Shown here one piece after another: positions 53,701-63,105 of a stretch of 64,000 bases of DNA. A program made the position numbers and the translations under genes. The number at the start of each line of letters is the position of its first letter. Within the stretch, counting starts at the first letter, position 1. The notes beneath the pieces were generated by a model, which had not been told where the DNA came from, did not search any database, and worked only from the letters and a program-made list of their open reading frames with translations. This DNA comes from Lysinibacillus sp. B2A1 (GTDB lineage Bacteria; Bacillota; Bacilli; Bacillales_A; Planococcaceae): positions 1 through 64,000 of the forward strand of contig CP027224.1 of the NCBI GenBank assembly GCA_002973635.1. Direction: 5' to 3'.

Positions 53701-56112
53701 ATGAGTCCAGAAGTAAAAGAGACCAACTTGCAAATAACAGGTATGACCTGTGCAGCCTGCGCCACTCGTATAGAAAAAGGTTTAAATAAAATGGATGGTG
53801 TTGAACAGGCCACTGTTAATTTAGCGCTTGAAAAATCAACGATTAAGTACGATTCGTCCAAATTAAGTGAAGTAGATTTTGAAAAGAAAATTGAAGCACT
53901 TGGTTATGGCGTTGTTAAACAGAAAACTGAATTTGACATTACGGGCATGACCTGTGCAGCCTGCGCTACGCGTATAGAAAAAGGATTAAATAAGCTAGCT
54001 GGTGTCTCATCCGCAAATGTAAACTTAGCACTTGAGAAGGCAACAATTGAGTTTAATCCATCTGAAGTATCCATTGCAGAGATCATTGCAAAGGTTGAAA
54101 AATTAGGTTATGAGGCCCATCAAAAAGCTGAAGAACAAGAAACCGTAGACCATCGTCATAAGGCCATCAAACAACAGCAGCATAAATTTATTTTATCAGC
54201 TATTCTTTCACTACCATTGCTCTGGACGATGGTTGGTCATTTTTCATTTACTTCGTTTTTATATGTACCAGATATACTAATGAATCCATGGGTACAAATG
54301 ATATTAGCTACGCCCGTTCAATTTATAATAGGGAAACAATTTTATGTGGGTGCCTATAAAGCCTTGCGTAATGGTAGTGCCAATATGGATGTACTAGTAG
54401 TAATGGGTACATCTGCAGCTTACTTTTATAGTGTCTATCAAGCAATTGTTACGGTAGGTTCACATCATGGCCCACACCTTTATTTTGAAACAAGCGCGGT
54501 ATTAATTACTTTAATTCTATTAGGAAAATTATTTGAGGCAAAAGCGAAAGGTCGTTCATCTGAAGCAATCAAAAAATTAATGGGTCTTCAAGCAAAAACG
54601 GCCGTTGTTGTTCGAGAGGGCGTTGAGAAAGAAGTACCATTAGAAGAAGTAGTAATTGGTGACATTATTTTAGTAAAACCAGGTGAGAAAATTCCAGTTG
54701 ATGGTGAAGTCTTAGAAGGAATAACTGCTGTTGATGAGTCAATGCTGACAGGGGAAAGTCTTCCTGTTGATAAAAAGCAAGGTGATGTATTATTTGGCTC
54801 AACGATTAATAAAAATGGCTTTATTAAAATGACAGCAACAAAAGTAGGCCGAGATACAGCTTTAGCACAGATTATTAAAGTGGTAGAAGATGCACAAGGC
54901 TCAAAGGCACCAATCCAGCGTTTAGCAGATCATATTTCTGGCATATTTGTACCAATTGTTGTTGGAATTGCGATTATTACGTTTTTAGTTTGGATTCTTT
55001 GGGTACAACCAGGTGAGTTTACGCCTGCATTAGAAGTATTAATCGCAGTTCTTGTCATTGCATGTCCATGTGCGCTTGGTTTAGCGACACCAACATCTAT
55101 TATGGCAGGCTCTGGTCGCGCAGCAGAGTTTGGAATTTTATTTAAAGGTGGCGAGCATTTAGAGCAAACGCAAAGTATCGATACGGTGGTTGTTGATAAA
55201 ACAGGTACAGTAACACACGGCAAACCTGTGTTAACTGATGTTATACTAGCAGCAGAGCAAGACGAAGCAAGCTTTTTATCGTTAATAGGTGCAGCGGAGA
55301 AGCAATCAGAGCATCCATTAGCAGAAGCAATTGTTCAAGGCATTACAGATCGTGGTATTGAGCTAGGTGATGTTCAATTCTTTGAAGCGATACCAGGTTA
55401 TGGTGTGCAAGCGACAGTGTCAGGTCAAGGAGTCGTAATCGGTACACGTAAATTGATGCAACAATATGGTATTCCTATTGATGACATTCTACCAATAATG
55501 GAGCAGTTAGAGGAAAATGGTAAAACAGCGATGTTAGCTGCTGTCAACGGTCAATATGCTGGTCTAGTAGCAGTAGCTGATACTGTTAAAGAAACTTCTA
55601 AAGAGGCAGTTCGTCGTCTACAAGATATGGGCATTACCGTTATTATGATGACTGGTGATAATGAACGTACAGCACAAGCCATAGGAGCAGAAGTTGGTGT
55701 AAATCATGTGATTGCTGAGGTTCTACCAGAAGGGAAAGCAGATGAAGTAAAAAAACTGCAAGCTACGGGTAAGAAAGTGGCGATGGTAGGTGATGGCATT
55801 AATGATGCGCCAGCACTTGCTACAGCGAATATTGGGATGGCCATTGGTACTGGCACAGACGTAGCTATGGAAGCAGCAGATATTACGCTGATTCGTGGCG
55901 ATTTAAACAGTATAGCGGATGCCATCATTATGAGCCGTAAAACAATGCGCAATATTAAACAAAACTTATTTTGGGCATTTGCTTACAATACATTAGGTAT
56001 ACCAATTGCTGCAATCGGTTTACTTGCTCCATGGGTTGCAGGCGCAGCGATGGCCTTTAGCTCAGTATCAGTTGTTTTAAACGCACTTCGCTTACAGCGT
56101 GTTAAATTATAG
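53701..56112 (+). CDS. copA: Copper-exporting P1B-type ATPase CopA
   Basis: 803 aa from ATG 53701 (AGGAGAGG 8 nt upstream). Two N-terminal HMA domains with MTCAAC motifs (Cys17/Cys20 and Cys85/Cys88), eight membrane helices, the TGES actuator loop, the CPC channel motif near residue 457, phosphorylation DKTGT near 500, and GDGINDAP. Exports Cu(I). The two HMA motifs share a stretch of more than 15 identical bases, suggesting fairly recent duplication or conversion. Confidence 0.96.
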   Translation: MSPEVKETNLQITGMTCAACATRIEKGLNKMDGVEQATVNLALEKSTIKYDSSKLSEVDFEKKIEALGYGVVKQKTEFDITGMTCAACATRIEKGLNKLAGVSSANVNLALEKATIEFNPSEVSIAEIIAKVEKLGYEAHQKAEEQETVDHRHKAIKQQQHKFILSAILSLPLLWTMVGHFSFTSFLYVPDILMNPWVQMILATPVQFIIGKQFYVGAYKALRNGSANMDVLVVMGTSAAYFYSVYQAIVTVGSHHGPHLYFETSAVLITLILLGKLFEAKAKGRSSEAIKKLMGLQAKTAVVVREGVEKEVPLEEVVIGDIILVKPGEKIPVDGEVLEGITAVDESMLTGESLPVDKKQGDVLFGSTINKNGFIKMTATKVGRDTALAQIIKVVEDAQGSKAPIQRLADHISGIFVPIVVGIAIITFLVWILWVQPGEFTPALEVLIAVLVIACPCALGLATPTSIMAGSGRAAEFGILFKGGEHLEQTQSIDTVVVDKTGTVTHGKPVLTDVILAAEQDEASFLSLIGAAEKQSEHPLAEAIVQGITDRGIELGDVQFFEAIPGYGVQATVSGQGVVIGTRKLMQQYGIPIDDILPIMEQLEENGKTAMLAAVNGQYAGLVAVADTVKETSKEAVRRLQDMGITVIMMTGDNERTAQAIGAEVGVNHVIAEVLPEGKADEVKKLQATGKKVAMVGDGINDAPALATANIGMAIGTGTDVAMEAADITLIRGDLNSIADAIIMSRKTMRNIKQNLFWAFAYNTLGIPIAAIGLLAPWVAGAAMAFSSVSVVLNALRLQRVKL

Positions 56113-56119
56113 ATAGATA

Positions 56120-56149
56120 ACGGCCTACCTCGGTGGGTCGTTTTTTTAT
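56120..56149 (+). terminator. Terminator after copA
   Basis: ACGGCCTACC / GGTGGGTCGT with two wobble pairs, then seven T. Confidence 0.8.
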
Positions 56150-56298
56150 ATGTAAATTTAATAGAGAGATTAGCTTGATTCTGTTTTTCATTTTCGCACT
56201 ATGATACAATGAAAAGCACTGATTTATTTTTTAATAATGTCCTCAGGCAAAGAGGGAATTGATAATAGAATCCATAGAACATAAAGGAGGAGCTTCTG

Positions 56299-56937
56299 GT
56301 GACGGTTCCATTTGTTACGGTAGAAGGTCCGATTGGTGTTGGTAAAACCTCTTTATCGAAAGAGATTGCAGCGACATTTAATTACCATCTATTAAAGGAA
56401 ATAGTAGACGAAAACCCTTTTCTAAATAAGTTTTATGAAAACATTGAGGAGTGGAGTTTCCAAACTGAAATGTTTTTCTTATGTAATCGCTATAAACAAT
56501 TATCAGATATTAAAAAGTTTCGCTTAACACATCAAAGACCTGTAGTAGCGGACTATCATATTTTTAAAAATCTAATATTTGCAAAACGTACATTGGCACC
56601 AACCGAGTATGATAAATATGAAGAAATTTATAAAATACTAACGAAGGATATGCCTGTACCTAATGTTGTTGTTTATTTACATGCTAGTGTTGAGACATTG
56701 ATGAAGCGTATTGCAATGCGTGGACGTGAATTCGAGAAAATGATTGCACGGGATTATATGGAGCAACTTGTGGCAGATTATCATTCTTTTATCGAGCATT
56801 TTGAGAAAATGCATCCGGAAATTCCTGTCATTCGATTTAATGGAGATCAACTTGACTTCGTTAAAAACACAGATGATTTAAACTATGTTTTGCAAATCAT
56901 AAAGGATACGTTACAACAAAGGAGCTTGCAACAATGA
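56299..56937 (+). CDS. dgk: Deoxyguanosine kinase-like deoxynucleoside kinase
   Basis: 212 aa, GTG start after AAAGGAGGAG. P-loop GPIGVGKTS, the ERS-equivalent region replaced by VVADYHIFKN, and RIAMRGREFE lid arginines. Salvages purine deoxynucleosides. Overlaps the next kinase by 4 nt, the pair known in Bacillales as dgk-dck. Confidence 0.88.
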   Translation: MTVPFVTVEGPIGVGKTSLSKEIAATFNYHLLKEIVDENPFLNKFYENIEEWSFQTEMFFLCNRYKQLSDIKKFRLTHQRPVVADYHIFKNLIFAKRTLAPTEYDKYEEIYKILTKDMPVPNVVVYLHASVETLMKRIAMRGREFEKMIARDYMEQLVADYHSFIEHFEKMHPEIPVIRFNGDQLDFVKNTDDLNYVLQIIKDTLQQRSLQQ

Positions 56938-57602
56938 ATTTAAGAGAGAAGTACGATATTCCGCCACAGACAGTCATTACCATTGCTGGTACTGTAGGTG
57001 TGGGGAAATCAACGATGACAAAAGCGTTAGCAGAGGCGCTAAATTTCCGTACATCATTTGAAAAAGTTGACACTAACCCATATTTAGATAAATTTTATGA
57101 GGACTTTGAAAAATGGAGCTTCCATTTGCAGGTGTATTTTTTAGCTGAACGTTTTAAGGAGCAAAAGCGAATTTTTGAATATGGCGGGGGATTTATTCAG
57201 GATCGTTCTATTTACGAAGATACAGGAATTTTTGCAAAAATGCACTATGATAAAGGAACAATGAGTCCAACAGATTACGAGACTTATAAAAATTTATTTG
57301 ATGCAATGGTAATGACACCTTACTTCCCGCATCCAGATTTACTAATATATCTTGAGGGACCAATTGATGCAGTCATTGGGCGGATTCAAGAGCGTGGTCG
57401 TTCAATGGAGCAGCAGACACCAATTGATTATTGGATTGAAATGCATGAACGTTATGAGAACTGGGTCAATAATTTTAATTCATGCCCCGTTTTACGTTTA
57501 GATATTAATGATTATGATTTATTAAAAAATCCTGAAGCAATTGAATCAATTGTGAGCCGTATCAGTCATATGCTAAAACAAACAGGCCATTTACGCAAAT
57601 AG
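56934..57602 (+). CDS. dck: Deoxyadenosine/deoxycytidine kinase
   Basis: 222 aa, start overlapping the dgk stop. P-loop GTVGVGKST, QDRSIYEDT catalytic segment, RIQERGRSMEQQ lid. Paralogue of the upstream gene. A strong hairpin follows. Confidence 0.88.
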   Translation: MNLREKYDIPPQTVITIAGTVGVGKSTMTKALAEALNFRTSFEKVDTNPYLDKFYEDFEKWSFHLQVYFLAERFKEQKRIFEYGGGFIQDRSIYEDTGIFAKMHYDKGTMSPTDYETYKNLFDAMVMTPYFPHPDLLIYLEGPIDAVIGRIQERGRSMEQQTPIDYWIEMHERYENWVNNFNSCPVLRLDINDYDLLKNPEAIESIVSRISHMLKQTGHLRK

Positions 57603-57662
57603 AATTTATCAGGGCTTTAACTAAAAAAATATCTAATAAGCAATTAATGAAAATAAATGATT

Positions 57663-57709
57663 AAAAGACGTGAGACAATATAAATAGCTATTGTTTCACG
57701 TCTTTTAAG
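57663..57709 (+). terminator. Terminator after dgk-dck
   Basis: AAAAGACGTGAGACAATA / TATTGTTTCACGTCTTTT, an 18-bp stem with one wobble. It ends just before the ribosome-binding site of the next gene. Confidence 0.88.
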
Positions 57710-57720
57710 TAGGAGGGATT

Positions 57721-58260
57721 ATTATAAGAATAGCGGTGTATTGTGGTTCTGGTTTAGGCAAAAACCCAGTTTATGCAGAAAAGGCAGCCGAATTAGGTGC
57801 AGTGCTGGCTCAAAATGGTCATGGGGTAGTCTATGGTGGTTCAAAAAGCGGCCTGATGGGAAAGGTGGCAGATGCTGTTTTAAACGGTGGCGGAGAAGTA
57901 ATAGGTGTGATGCCAACGCATTTACAGAAGCGGGAATTAGCCCATGCTTCCTTAACAGAAATTCATTTTGTTGAGTCTATGCATGTACGTAAGGCAAAAA
58001 TGGTAGAGCTTGCAGATGCCTTTATAGCGCTACCAGGTGGTGGTGGCACATTGGATGAGTATTTTGAGGTCTTTACGTGGGCACAAATTGGACTACATGA
58101 AAAGCCAGTAATTTTATATAATGTAAATAGTTTTTATGATGCACTTTTACAGCATTTTAAGAAAATGCTTGAAGAAGGTTTTATTCGTGCGGAACAAAAG
58201 TCACTAATTCATGTAGCTACTACATCAGAAGAAGTATTACAGTTATTAAAACATGGGTAA
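57721..58260 (+). CDS. LOG-family nucleotide phosphoribohydrolase, non-canonical start
   Basis: About 179 aa. The first standard start codon in frame (GTG 57736) lies inside the first beta strand and 18 nt from AGGAGGG (57711-57717), while the family begins with a basic residue then IAVYCGSG. The upstream codons ATT-ATA-AGA-ATA-GCG therefore suggest initiation at ATT 57721 or ATA 57724. The LOG motif is PGGGGTLDEYFE, with GGSKSGLMG and RKAKMVELAD. Cleaves the base from nucleoside monophosphates (cytokinin-activating in plants; role uncertain in bacteria). Confidence 0.82.
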   Translation: MIRIAVYCGSGLGKNPVYAEKAAELGAVLAQNGHGVVYGGSKSGLMGKVADAVLNGGGEVIGVMPTHLQKRELAHASLTEIHFVESMHVRKAKMVELADAFIALPGGGGTLDEYFEVFTWAQIGLHEKPVILYNVNSFYDALLQHFKKMLEEGFIRAEQKSLIHVATTSEEVLQLLKHG

Positions 58261-58280
58261 TGATTGCCCATGTTTTTTCT
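58250..58280 (+). terminator. Terminator overlapping the LOG gene stop
   Basis: AACATGGG / CCCATGTT, loop TAATGATTG, then TTTT. The gene's stop codon is in the loop. Confidence 0.8.
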
Positions 58281-58369
58281 GCAAATATTAACGAGGAGCT
58301 AAAATGGAAAAAAATAAATTTTTAGTTAAAATAATTCTTTTTTAAAAATTGAATAAAGAGGTGTAGATT

Positions 58370-59278
58370 ATGCAGAAAATCGATACACAAGTAACAGATG
58401 ATTTAGTAGTGCAGGCAATTGAACGTAATATTGCAATAATTCGTTTTGATATGGAGCGTAAAGTAGCCTTTGTAAATGCACATTTTGCCAAAACATTAGG
58501 CTATAAAGTAGAAGAAATGATAGGAAAAGATCATAAAGATTTATGTTTACCTGAATTTGTTAATAGCTTGGAGTACGAAAAATTTTGGAGGAACTTGGCC
58601 GCTGGTAATAGCTATCAAGATAAAATTGAAAGATTGGATGCGAACGGAAATAGAGTTTGGCTTGAAGCTACCTATATGCCGGTCTTTGCAAATAATTCTA
58701 GAAAGGTGATTGGTGTTTCGAAAATTGCTACTAATATTTCAGACCGTCAAAATGAGATTGTAAGCGTAGCTGAGACATTAAAGGGGATGTCAAAAGAACT
58801 TCATAGTCGTTCAGAGGCTGGTATTCAAAATAGTGAAGGTTTACTAGAGACTATTAGGGAAGTATCAAAAGAGTCTGCCGATAATGTAATAAATCTTGCA
58901 CAGCTTCAAAAACAGGCTGAATCTATTAAAGGCATCGTGAAAACTATCCAAGAGATTGCTTCTCAGACAAATTTACTAGCATTAAACGCAGCTATTGAAG
59001 CAGCTAGGGCAGGAGAATATGGGCGAGGCTTTGATGTTGTAGCAAAAGAGGTGAGAAAGCTATCCATAAGAGTTGAGCAATCTATCTCTGAAGTAAAGGA
59101 TAATGTTGAGGGGATAGAGCGGGAAATAGGTCAAGTTACAGAAAGTATTACACGTATAGCTGAAAAAGTTGAAAAAACAAATGGACAAATATCTGTGACA
59201 ACCAATGATTTTGCTGAAATCGCCAGTGCGGCAGAGGCGTTAGACGAACAATCAAAGCATTTTATCGAAATAGTTTAA
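58370..59278 (+). CDS. Soluble PAS-domain methyl-accepting chemotaxis protein
   Basis: 302 aa, ATG after AGAGGTGTAG. PAS domain at about 12-130 ([30 protein letters not shown]-like end [15 protein letters not shown]). Then a short methyl-accepting signalling coiled coil with the hairpin tip [31 protein letters not shown]. No membrane helix or HAMP domain, so it is a cytosolic receptor. The PAS may bind a cofactor such as FAD or haem, not determinable here. Bounded by terminators. Confidence 0.9.
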   Translation: MQKIDTQVTDDLVVQAIERNIAIIRFDMERKVAFVNAHFAKTLGYKVEEMIGKDHKDLCLPEFVNSLEYEKFWRNLAAGNSYQDKIERLDANGNRVWLEATYMPVFANNSRKVIGVSKIATNISDRQNEIVSVAETLKGMSKELHSRSEAGIQNSEGLLETIREVSKESADNVINLAQLQKQAESIKGIVKTIQEIASQTNLLALNAAIEAARAGEYGRGFDVVAKEVRKLSIRVEQSISEVKDNVEGIEREIGQVTESITRIAEKVEKTNGQISVTTNDFAEIASAAEALDEQSKHFIEIV

Positions 59279-59287
59279 TAATACTTA

Positions 59288-59336
59288 GCGCCATTTGATA
59301 GAAAAGTGAGTTCATTCCTAATGAATGGCGCATTTT
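59288..59336 (+). terminator. Terminator after the chemoreceptor gene
   Basis: GCGCCATT (59288-59295) / AATGGCGC (59324-59331), then ATTTTT. Confidence 0.75.
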
Positions 59337-59341
59337 TGGCT

Positions 59342-60778
59342 TTATTTCTCCTCTTGCACACGTTTCATAAAGATTGATAAAACGAATGCAAGAATTGCCA
59401 GTATAAGGGAGAAGGTTAATGCATGTTGTACACTAATAATGGATCCAGCAAATTCGTTTGTAGCAGAGGCTCCATTTTGGGAAATGAAATTTGCCTTACT
59501 AATGGACATGATTGTTATAGAAACAGCAGTACCGATTGCACCTGCAACCTGCTGTAATGTATTCATAAATGCTGTACCATCTGGATAAAGTTGACGGGGT
59601 AGCTGATTTAATCCATTTGTTTGCGCAGGCATACTTGCAAGAGAGATGCCAACAAACATAAGAATATGGAAGATTACGATGAAATAAACAGAGGTTTCAG
59701 CATCAATTGTACGTAAGAAAAGTAATGCAATTATTTCTAAAAATAATCCAACAGGAACCATGATACGAGGTCCAAAGCGATCAAAAATATGCCCTGAGGC
59801 AACTGCCATAAAGGCATTGATAACACCACCAGGAAGTAGGGTAAGACCAGCAATCATAGGTGCCAGCAATAAAATGTTTTGTAAATAAATAGGTAATAAC
59901 ACCATTGTTGCTAAAATGGTCATATGTACGATAATAACCAGGAGCATGCCGATATTGTACATTGGAAATGAGAATACCTTTAAATTCAGCATAGGTTGCT
60001 CCATTTTAATTTGTCGCAAACAAAAAAGAATAATTCCTAGTGCTCCAACCATGAGAGTGGAGACTACCTCTATTGTCATAAAAGTACCTAGCTTACCAGA
60101 AATACTAAAACCGTAAACGATCCCTCCAAACCCAATCGTTGATAAGGCGATTGAAACACCATCAAATTTAACCATCCTAACTTCACTAACATTTTGAACA
60201 AATTTTAAACCAAGTACAAATGAAATGAGTAAAAATGGAAGACTCATCCAGAATATAGAGTGCCAGGAGAAATGCTCCATGACAAAGCCTGCAATAGTGG
60301 GTCCGATGGCTGGAGCAAAGATAATAACTAAGCCGATTTTACCCATCGCAGCGCCACGCTGATTAATCGGGTAAATCATGAGTACAACCTGCATCATAAG
60401 CGGCAGAATAATAGCTGCTCCAACAGCCTGAATAACTCGTCCAGCAAGTAACAGTGCAAAGGTTGGAGAAATAGCTGAAACACAGGTACCTATGATAGAA
60501 AATAACAGTGATACAGTAAATAATTGCCGCGTTGTAAAACGCTGCATAAGCAGGCTAGAGAGTGGTACTAAAATACCTAAGGTTAATAAATAACCAGTTG
60601 TTAGCCATTGAATGGTAGATGCATCGGTTTTAAAGTCAACAATCAATTGCGCAAAGGCCATATTGAGGGCTGTTTCATTGAATAGGCCGATAAAAGCTGC
60701 CACCAAAAAAGCTACGATAATTTGATTGCGTTGTTCATATAATTTTTGAATATCCATAATACCCATTTTTTCTTTCAT
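59342..60778 (-). CDS. DHA2-family (EmrB/QacA type) MFS transporter
   Basis: 478 aa, ATG after AGAGGAAA. Fourteen predicted membrane helices. The first TM region shows FIGLFNETALNMAFAQLIVDF, followed by TIQWLTTGYLLTLGILVPLSS, and the motif-C-like stretch IGLVIIFAPAIGPTIAGFV marks a proton antiporter. Closest in character to Bacillus LmrB/Mdr-type drug exporters. Substrate unknown. Confidence 0.88.
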   Translation of the reverse strand: MKEKMGIMDIQKLYEQRNQIIVAFLVAAFIGLFNETALNMAFAQLIVDFKTDASTIQWLTTGYLLTLGILVPLSSLLMQRFTTRQLFTVSLLFSIIGTCVSAISPTFALLLAGRVIQAVGAAIILPLMMQVVLMIYPINQRGAAMGKIGLVIIFAPAIGPTIAGFVMEHFSWHSIFWMSLPFLLISFVLGLKFVQNVSEVRMVKFDGVSIALSTIGFGGIVYGFSISGKLGTFMTIEVVSTLMVGALGIILFCLRQIKMEQPMLNLKVFSFPMYNIGMLLVIIVHMTILATMVLLPIYLQNILLLAPMIAGLTLLPGGVINAFMAVASGHIFDRFGPRIMVPVGLFLEIIALLFLRTIDAETSVYFIVIFHILMFVGISLASMPAQTNGLNQLPRQLYPDGTAFMNTLQQVAGAIGTAVSITIMSISKANFISQNGASATNEFAGSIISVQHALTFSLILAILAFVLSIFMKRVQEEK

Positions 60779-60901
60779 TTTCCTCTAACAGTACCATATT
60801 TAAATGTTTTATTTCCATAATTTTCTGAGATATATTGAAATAGTAGATGATTTTTATTTACAATAATTATGTAAGCATAAATCATAATAGGGGTGTTATG
60901 T

Positions 60902-61528
60902 ATGACAAAGGTGGAAATTAGTTTTAAGCATTTACCAACAACGGCAATTTCTGATGCAACTGGGGGACACACAAATTTACGCAGTGATATTAAACCTTTA
61001 GCGGATCACTTTAAACTAGCTGGGCGCGTGGTAACTGTGCGATTACCAGATGGTGAAAATGGAGCAGTGTTAGAGGCTATTCGAGCTGCTAATGAAGGTG
61101 ATATTTTGGTAATCGATGCCAAAGGTAATACGAATCGAGCAGTTGCTGGAGATTTTGTGATTTCCTTAGCAAAGGGCATAGGTGTACAAGGGTTTGTTGT
61201 GGATGGGGTTATCCGAGATATCGCAGCCATTGGAGAGCTGAATTTCCCTGTATTCTCTTTGGGGACAACGGTAGCTGCTGGTAATAAAAATGGTGGCGGT
61301 AAAGTAAATGTCCCTATCTCTATAGGAGGCGTTACTGTTCATCCTGGTGATTATATTATAGGGGATGTGGATGGCGTTGTTGTGGTGCCACAGGAAGATG
61401 CAGAACGTATTTTAATGGCAGCAGAGGCAAAGATAGAAAAAGATGAAGCACGTGCACAAGAGGCACATGTAAATGGTAAAGAATCGATCATTGCTTATTT
61501 AGATAAAGTTTTAACTAAAAGAAGTTAA
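60902..61528 (+). CDS. RraA-like / 4-hydroxy-4-methyl-2-oxoglutarate aldolase family protein
   Basis: 208 aa from ATG 60902 (AGGGGTGTT upstream). RraA fold: TTAISDATGGHTNL, GDILVIDAKGNTNRAVAGD, GVQGFVVDGVIRDIAAI, IIGDVDGVVVVP. The R-D pair (IRD) and the preceding GD are the metal/oxalate-type site of HMG aldolases. Often mis-annotated as a menaquinone methyltransferase. Divergent from the MFS gene; substrate not determinable. Confidence 0.85.
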   Translation: MTKVEISFKHLPTTAISDATGGHTNLRSDIKPLADHFKLAGRVVTVRLPDGENGAVLEAIRAANEGDILVIDAKGNTNRAVAGDFVISLAKGIGVQGFVVDGVIRDIAAIGELNFPVFSLGTTVAAGNKNGGGKVNVPISIGGVTVHPGDYIIGDVDGVVVVPQEDAERILMAAEAKIEKDEARAQEAHVNGKESIIAYLDKVLTKRS

Positions 61529-61681
61529 AGCCTCCGGCGGATGTCACTGAATCGAAAAGGAGTTCAATTTAGGGTGATAGCCTAAAATCATCGCATCCAT
61601 GCGATAACGGCTAACTGACCTGCATCACGCAGGCCTAAGCACAAAGCCGATTCCGGACGCAATTATGCCGAGGCATAATTG
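61529..61681. other. Intergenic region with three consecutive perfect hairpins
   Basis: GC-richer than its surroundings. ATCGCAT/ATGCGAT (61590-61605), CCTGC/GCAGG (61619-61633) and a 10-bp palindrome CAATTATGCC/GGCATAATTG (61660-61681) follow one another. Could be a REP-like repeat unit or a structured RNA; a second copy is not present in this window. Confidence 0.45.
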
Positions 61682-61689
61682 ATCAAATT

Positions 61690-61734
61690 AAAAAAATCCT
61701 CACGATGCCATCCATACATCGTGAGGATTTTTTT
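61690..61734. terminator. Bidirectional terminator, RraA-like / gltT
   Basis: AAAAAAATCCTCACGATG and its perfect 18-bp complement, loop CCATCCATA. A- and T-runs on both sides serve both convergent genes. Confidence 0.95.
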
Positions 61735-61740
61735 AACTTT

Positions 61741-63015
61741 TTACGCTAAGTTTTCGTTATCTTTAAAGTAATTTTTCATTTTTTCTGTATCGAAACGGCC
61801 TTCCCATTTTGCCATTACTAATGACGCTAATGAGTTACCAATTACGTTAACAACTGTACGTCCCATATCAAGGATACGGTCAATCCCTGCGATAAATGCC
61901 AAGCCTTCAAGTGGAATGCCAACAGTCCCTAAAGTTGCTAGAAGTACTACGAATGACACCCCTGGAACACCCGCGATACCTTTAGATGTAACCATTAATA
62001 CAAGCATTAACGTAATTTGTTCTCCAATGCTTAGATGAATACCGTACATTTGAGCAATAAATAACGCTGCAATCGCCTGATACAGGGTAGAGCCATCTAA
62101 GTTAAAGGAATAACCGGTTGGAATAACAAAGGAAACGATATCCTTTGGAGCTCCTAATTTCTCCATTTTCATCATAATACGTGGTAGTACAGCTTCAGAG
62201 CTTGCAGTTGAGAACGCTAAAATTAGCTCGTCCTTTAATACTCTGATTAAGTAGAAAATACTGATTCCCGCGAACTTCGCTACAAGTCCAAGAACGATAA
62301 AGATAAAGAATAGCATTGTTGCATATACAAGTATGGCAAGTTTAGCCAGTGGTATTAGTGAAGCAAATCCATATTTGGAAACGGTTACACCAATTAAACC
62401 AAATACCCCTAATGGAGCGAATTTCATAACGAGGTTCGTTACCCAGAACATAGCATCTGCTACGCCTTGGAAGAAGTCTAAGACTGGTTTTCCTCGGTCA
62501 CCAATAGCAGCAACCCCTAAACCGAAAATAACAGAGAAGAAGATAATGGCAAGCATATTACCTTCAGCCATAGACTGAATAATATTTGTTGGGACAATGC
62601 CTACAATAATATCAAAAGGTCCCTCATGCTGTACTTCTTCAGTAGTTGAAACGTATTTTGAAATATCCCCTTGAGAAAGCTCATTCATATTTAGGCCAGC
62701 GCCTGGTTGGAATAAGTTTGCAGAAAGTAAACCAACTACAATGGCTACAGTAGTAATAATTTCAAAATAAATAATTGATTTCCCGCCTAATCGTCCAAGC
62801 TGCTTCATGTCTCCGGTACCAGCAACACCAACGATTAAAGTAGAAATAATAATCGGTACAACAATCATCTTAATTAGATGTAAAAAGATATCCCCTAAAG
62901 GTTGTAAATATGTTTCAATTTTGGGGTTTCCATAAAAGATACCACCAACAATGATCCCTAAAATCAAACCGATTAAAATTTGAGCGGCTAAACTGATTTT
63001 AAATTTCTTTTTCAA
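61741..63015 (-). CDS. gltT: Proton/sodium-glutamate symporter (GltT/GltP type)
   Basis: 424 aa, TTG start; AGGGGGT lies about 10 nt and AAAGGG 2 nt upstream. DAACS family: re-entrant loop 1 serine motif STASSEA, the NMDGT-equivalent NLDGSTLY, loop 2 GIAGVPGVSFV, and TM8 DRILDMGRTVVNVIGN with the substrate-binding Asp/Arg/Asn. Eight membrane helices. Takes up glutamate and/or aspartate. It follows a GlnL-type regulator gene on the same strand and has a GlnL-like binding site in front. Confidence 0.93.
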   Translation of the reverse strand: MKKKFKISLAAQILIGLILGIIVGGIFYGNPKIETYLQPLGDIFLHLIKMIVVPIIISTLIVGVAGTGDMKQLGRLGGKSIIYFEIITTVAIVVGLLSANLFQPGAGLNMNELSQGDISKYVSTTEEVQHEGPFDIIVGIVPTNIIQSMAEGNMLAIIFFSVIFGLGVAAIGDRGKPVLDFFQGVADAMFWVTNLVMKFAPLGVFGLIGVTVSKYGFASLIPLAKLAILVYATMLFFIFIVLGLVAKFAGISIFYLIRVLKDELILAFSTASSEAVLPRIMMKMEKLGAPKDIVSFVIPTGYSFNLDGSTLYQAIAALFIAQMYGIHLSIGEQITLMLVLMVTSKGIAGVPGVSFVVLLATLGTVGIPLEGLAFIAGIDRILDMGRTVVNVIGNSLASLVMAKWEGRFDTEKMKNYFKDNENLA

Positions 63016-63089
63016 ACCCTTTGTACCCCCTAATATTAAATTTTTAGGACTCGCCTTACTTTAATAATACGGAGGACTTATGGAATCCG

Positions 63090-63105
63090 ACAAAATCCGA
63101 GAAAA
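63090..63105 (-). promoter_or_regulatory. Putative GlnL-type direct-repeat operator of gltT
   Basis: On the minus strand TTTTCT-CGGA-TTTTGT, one base from the TTTTGT-N4-TTTTGT repeat reported for B. subtilis GlnL. A further CGGA-TTCC follows. A promoter-like TTGTCG-N18-TATTAT overlaps its downstream half (minus strand). Confidence 0.6.
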
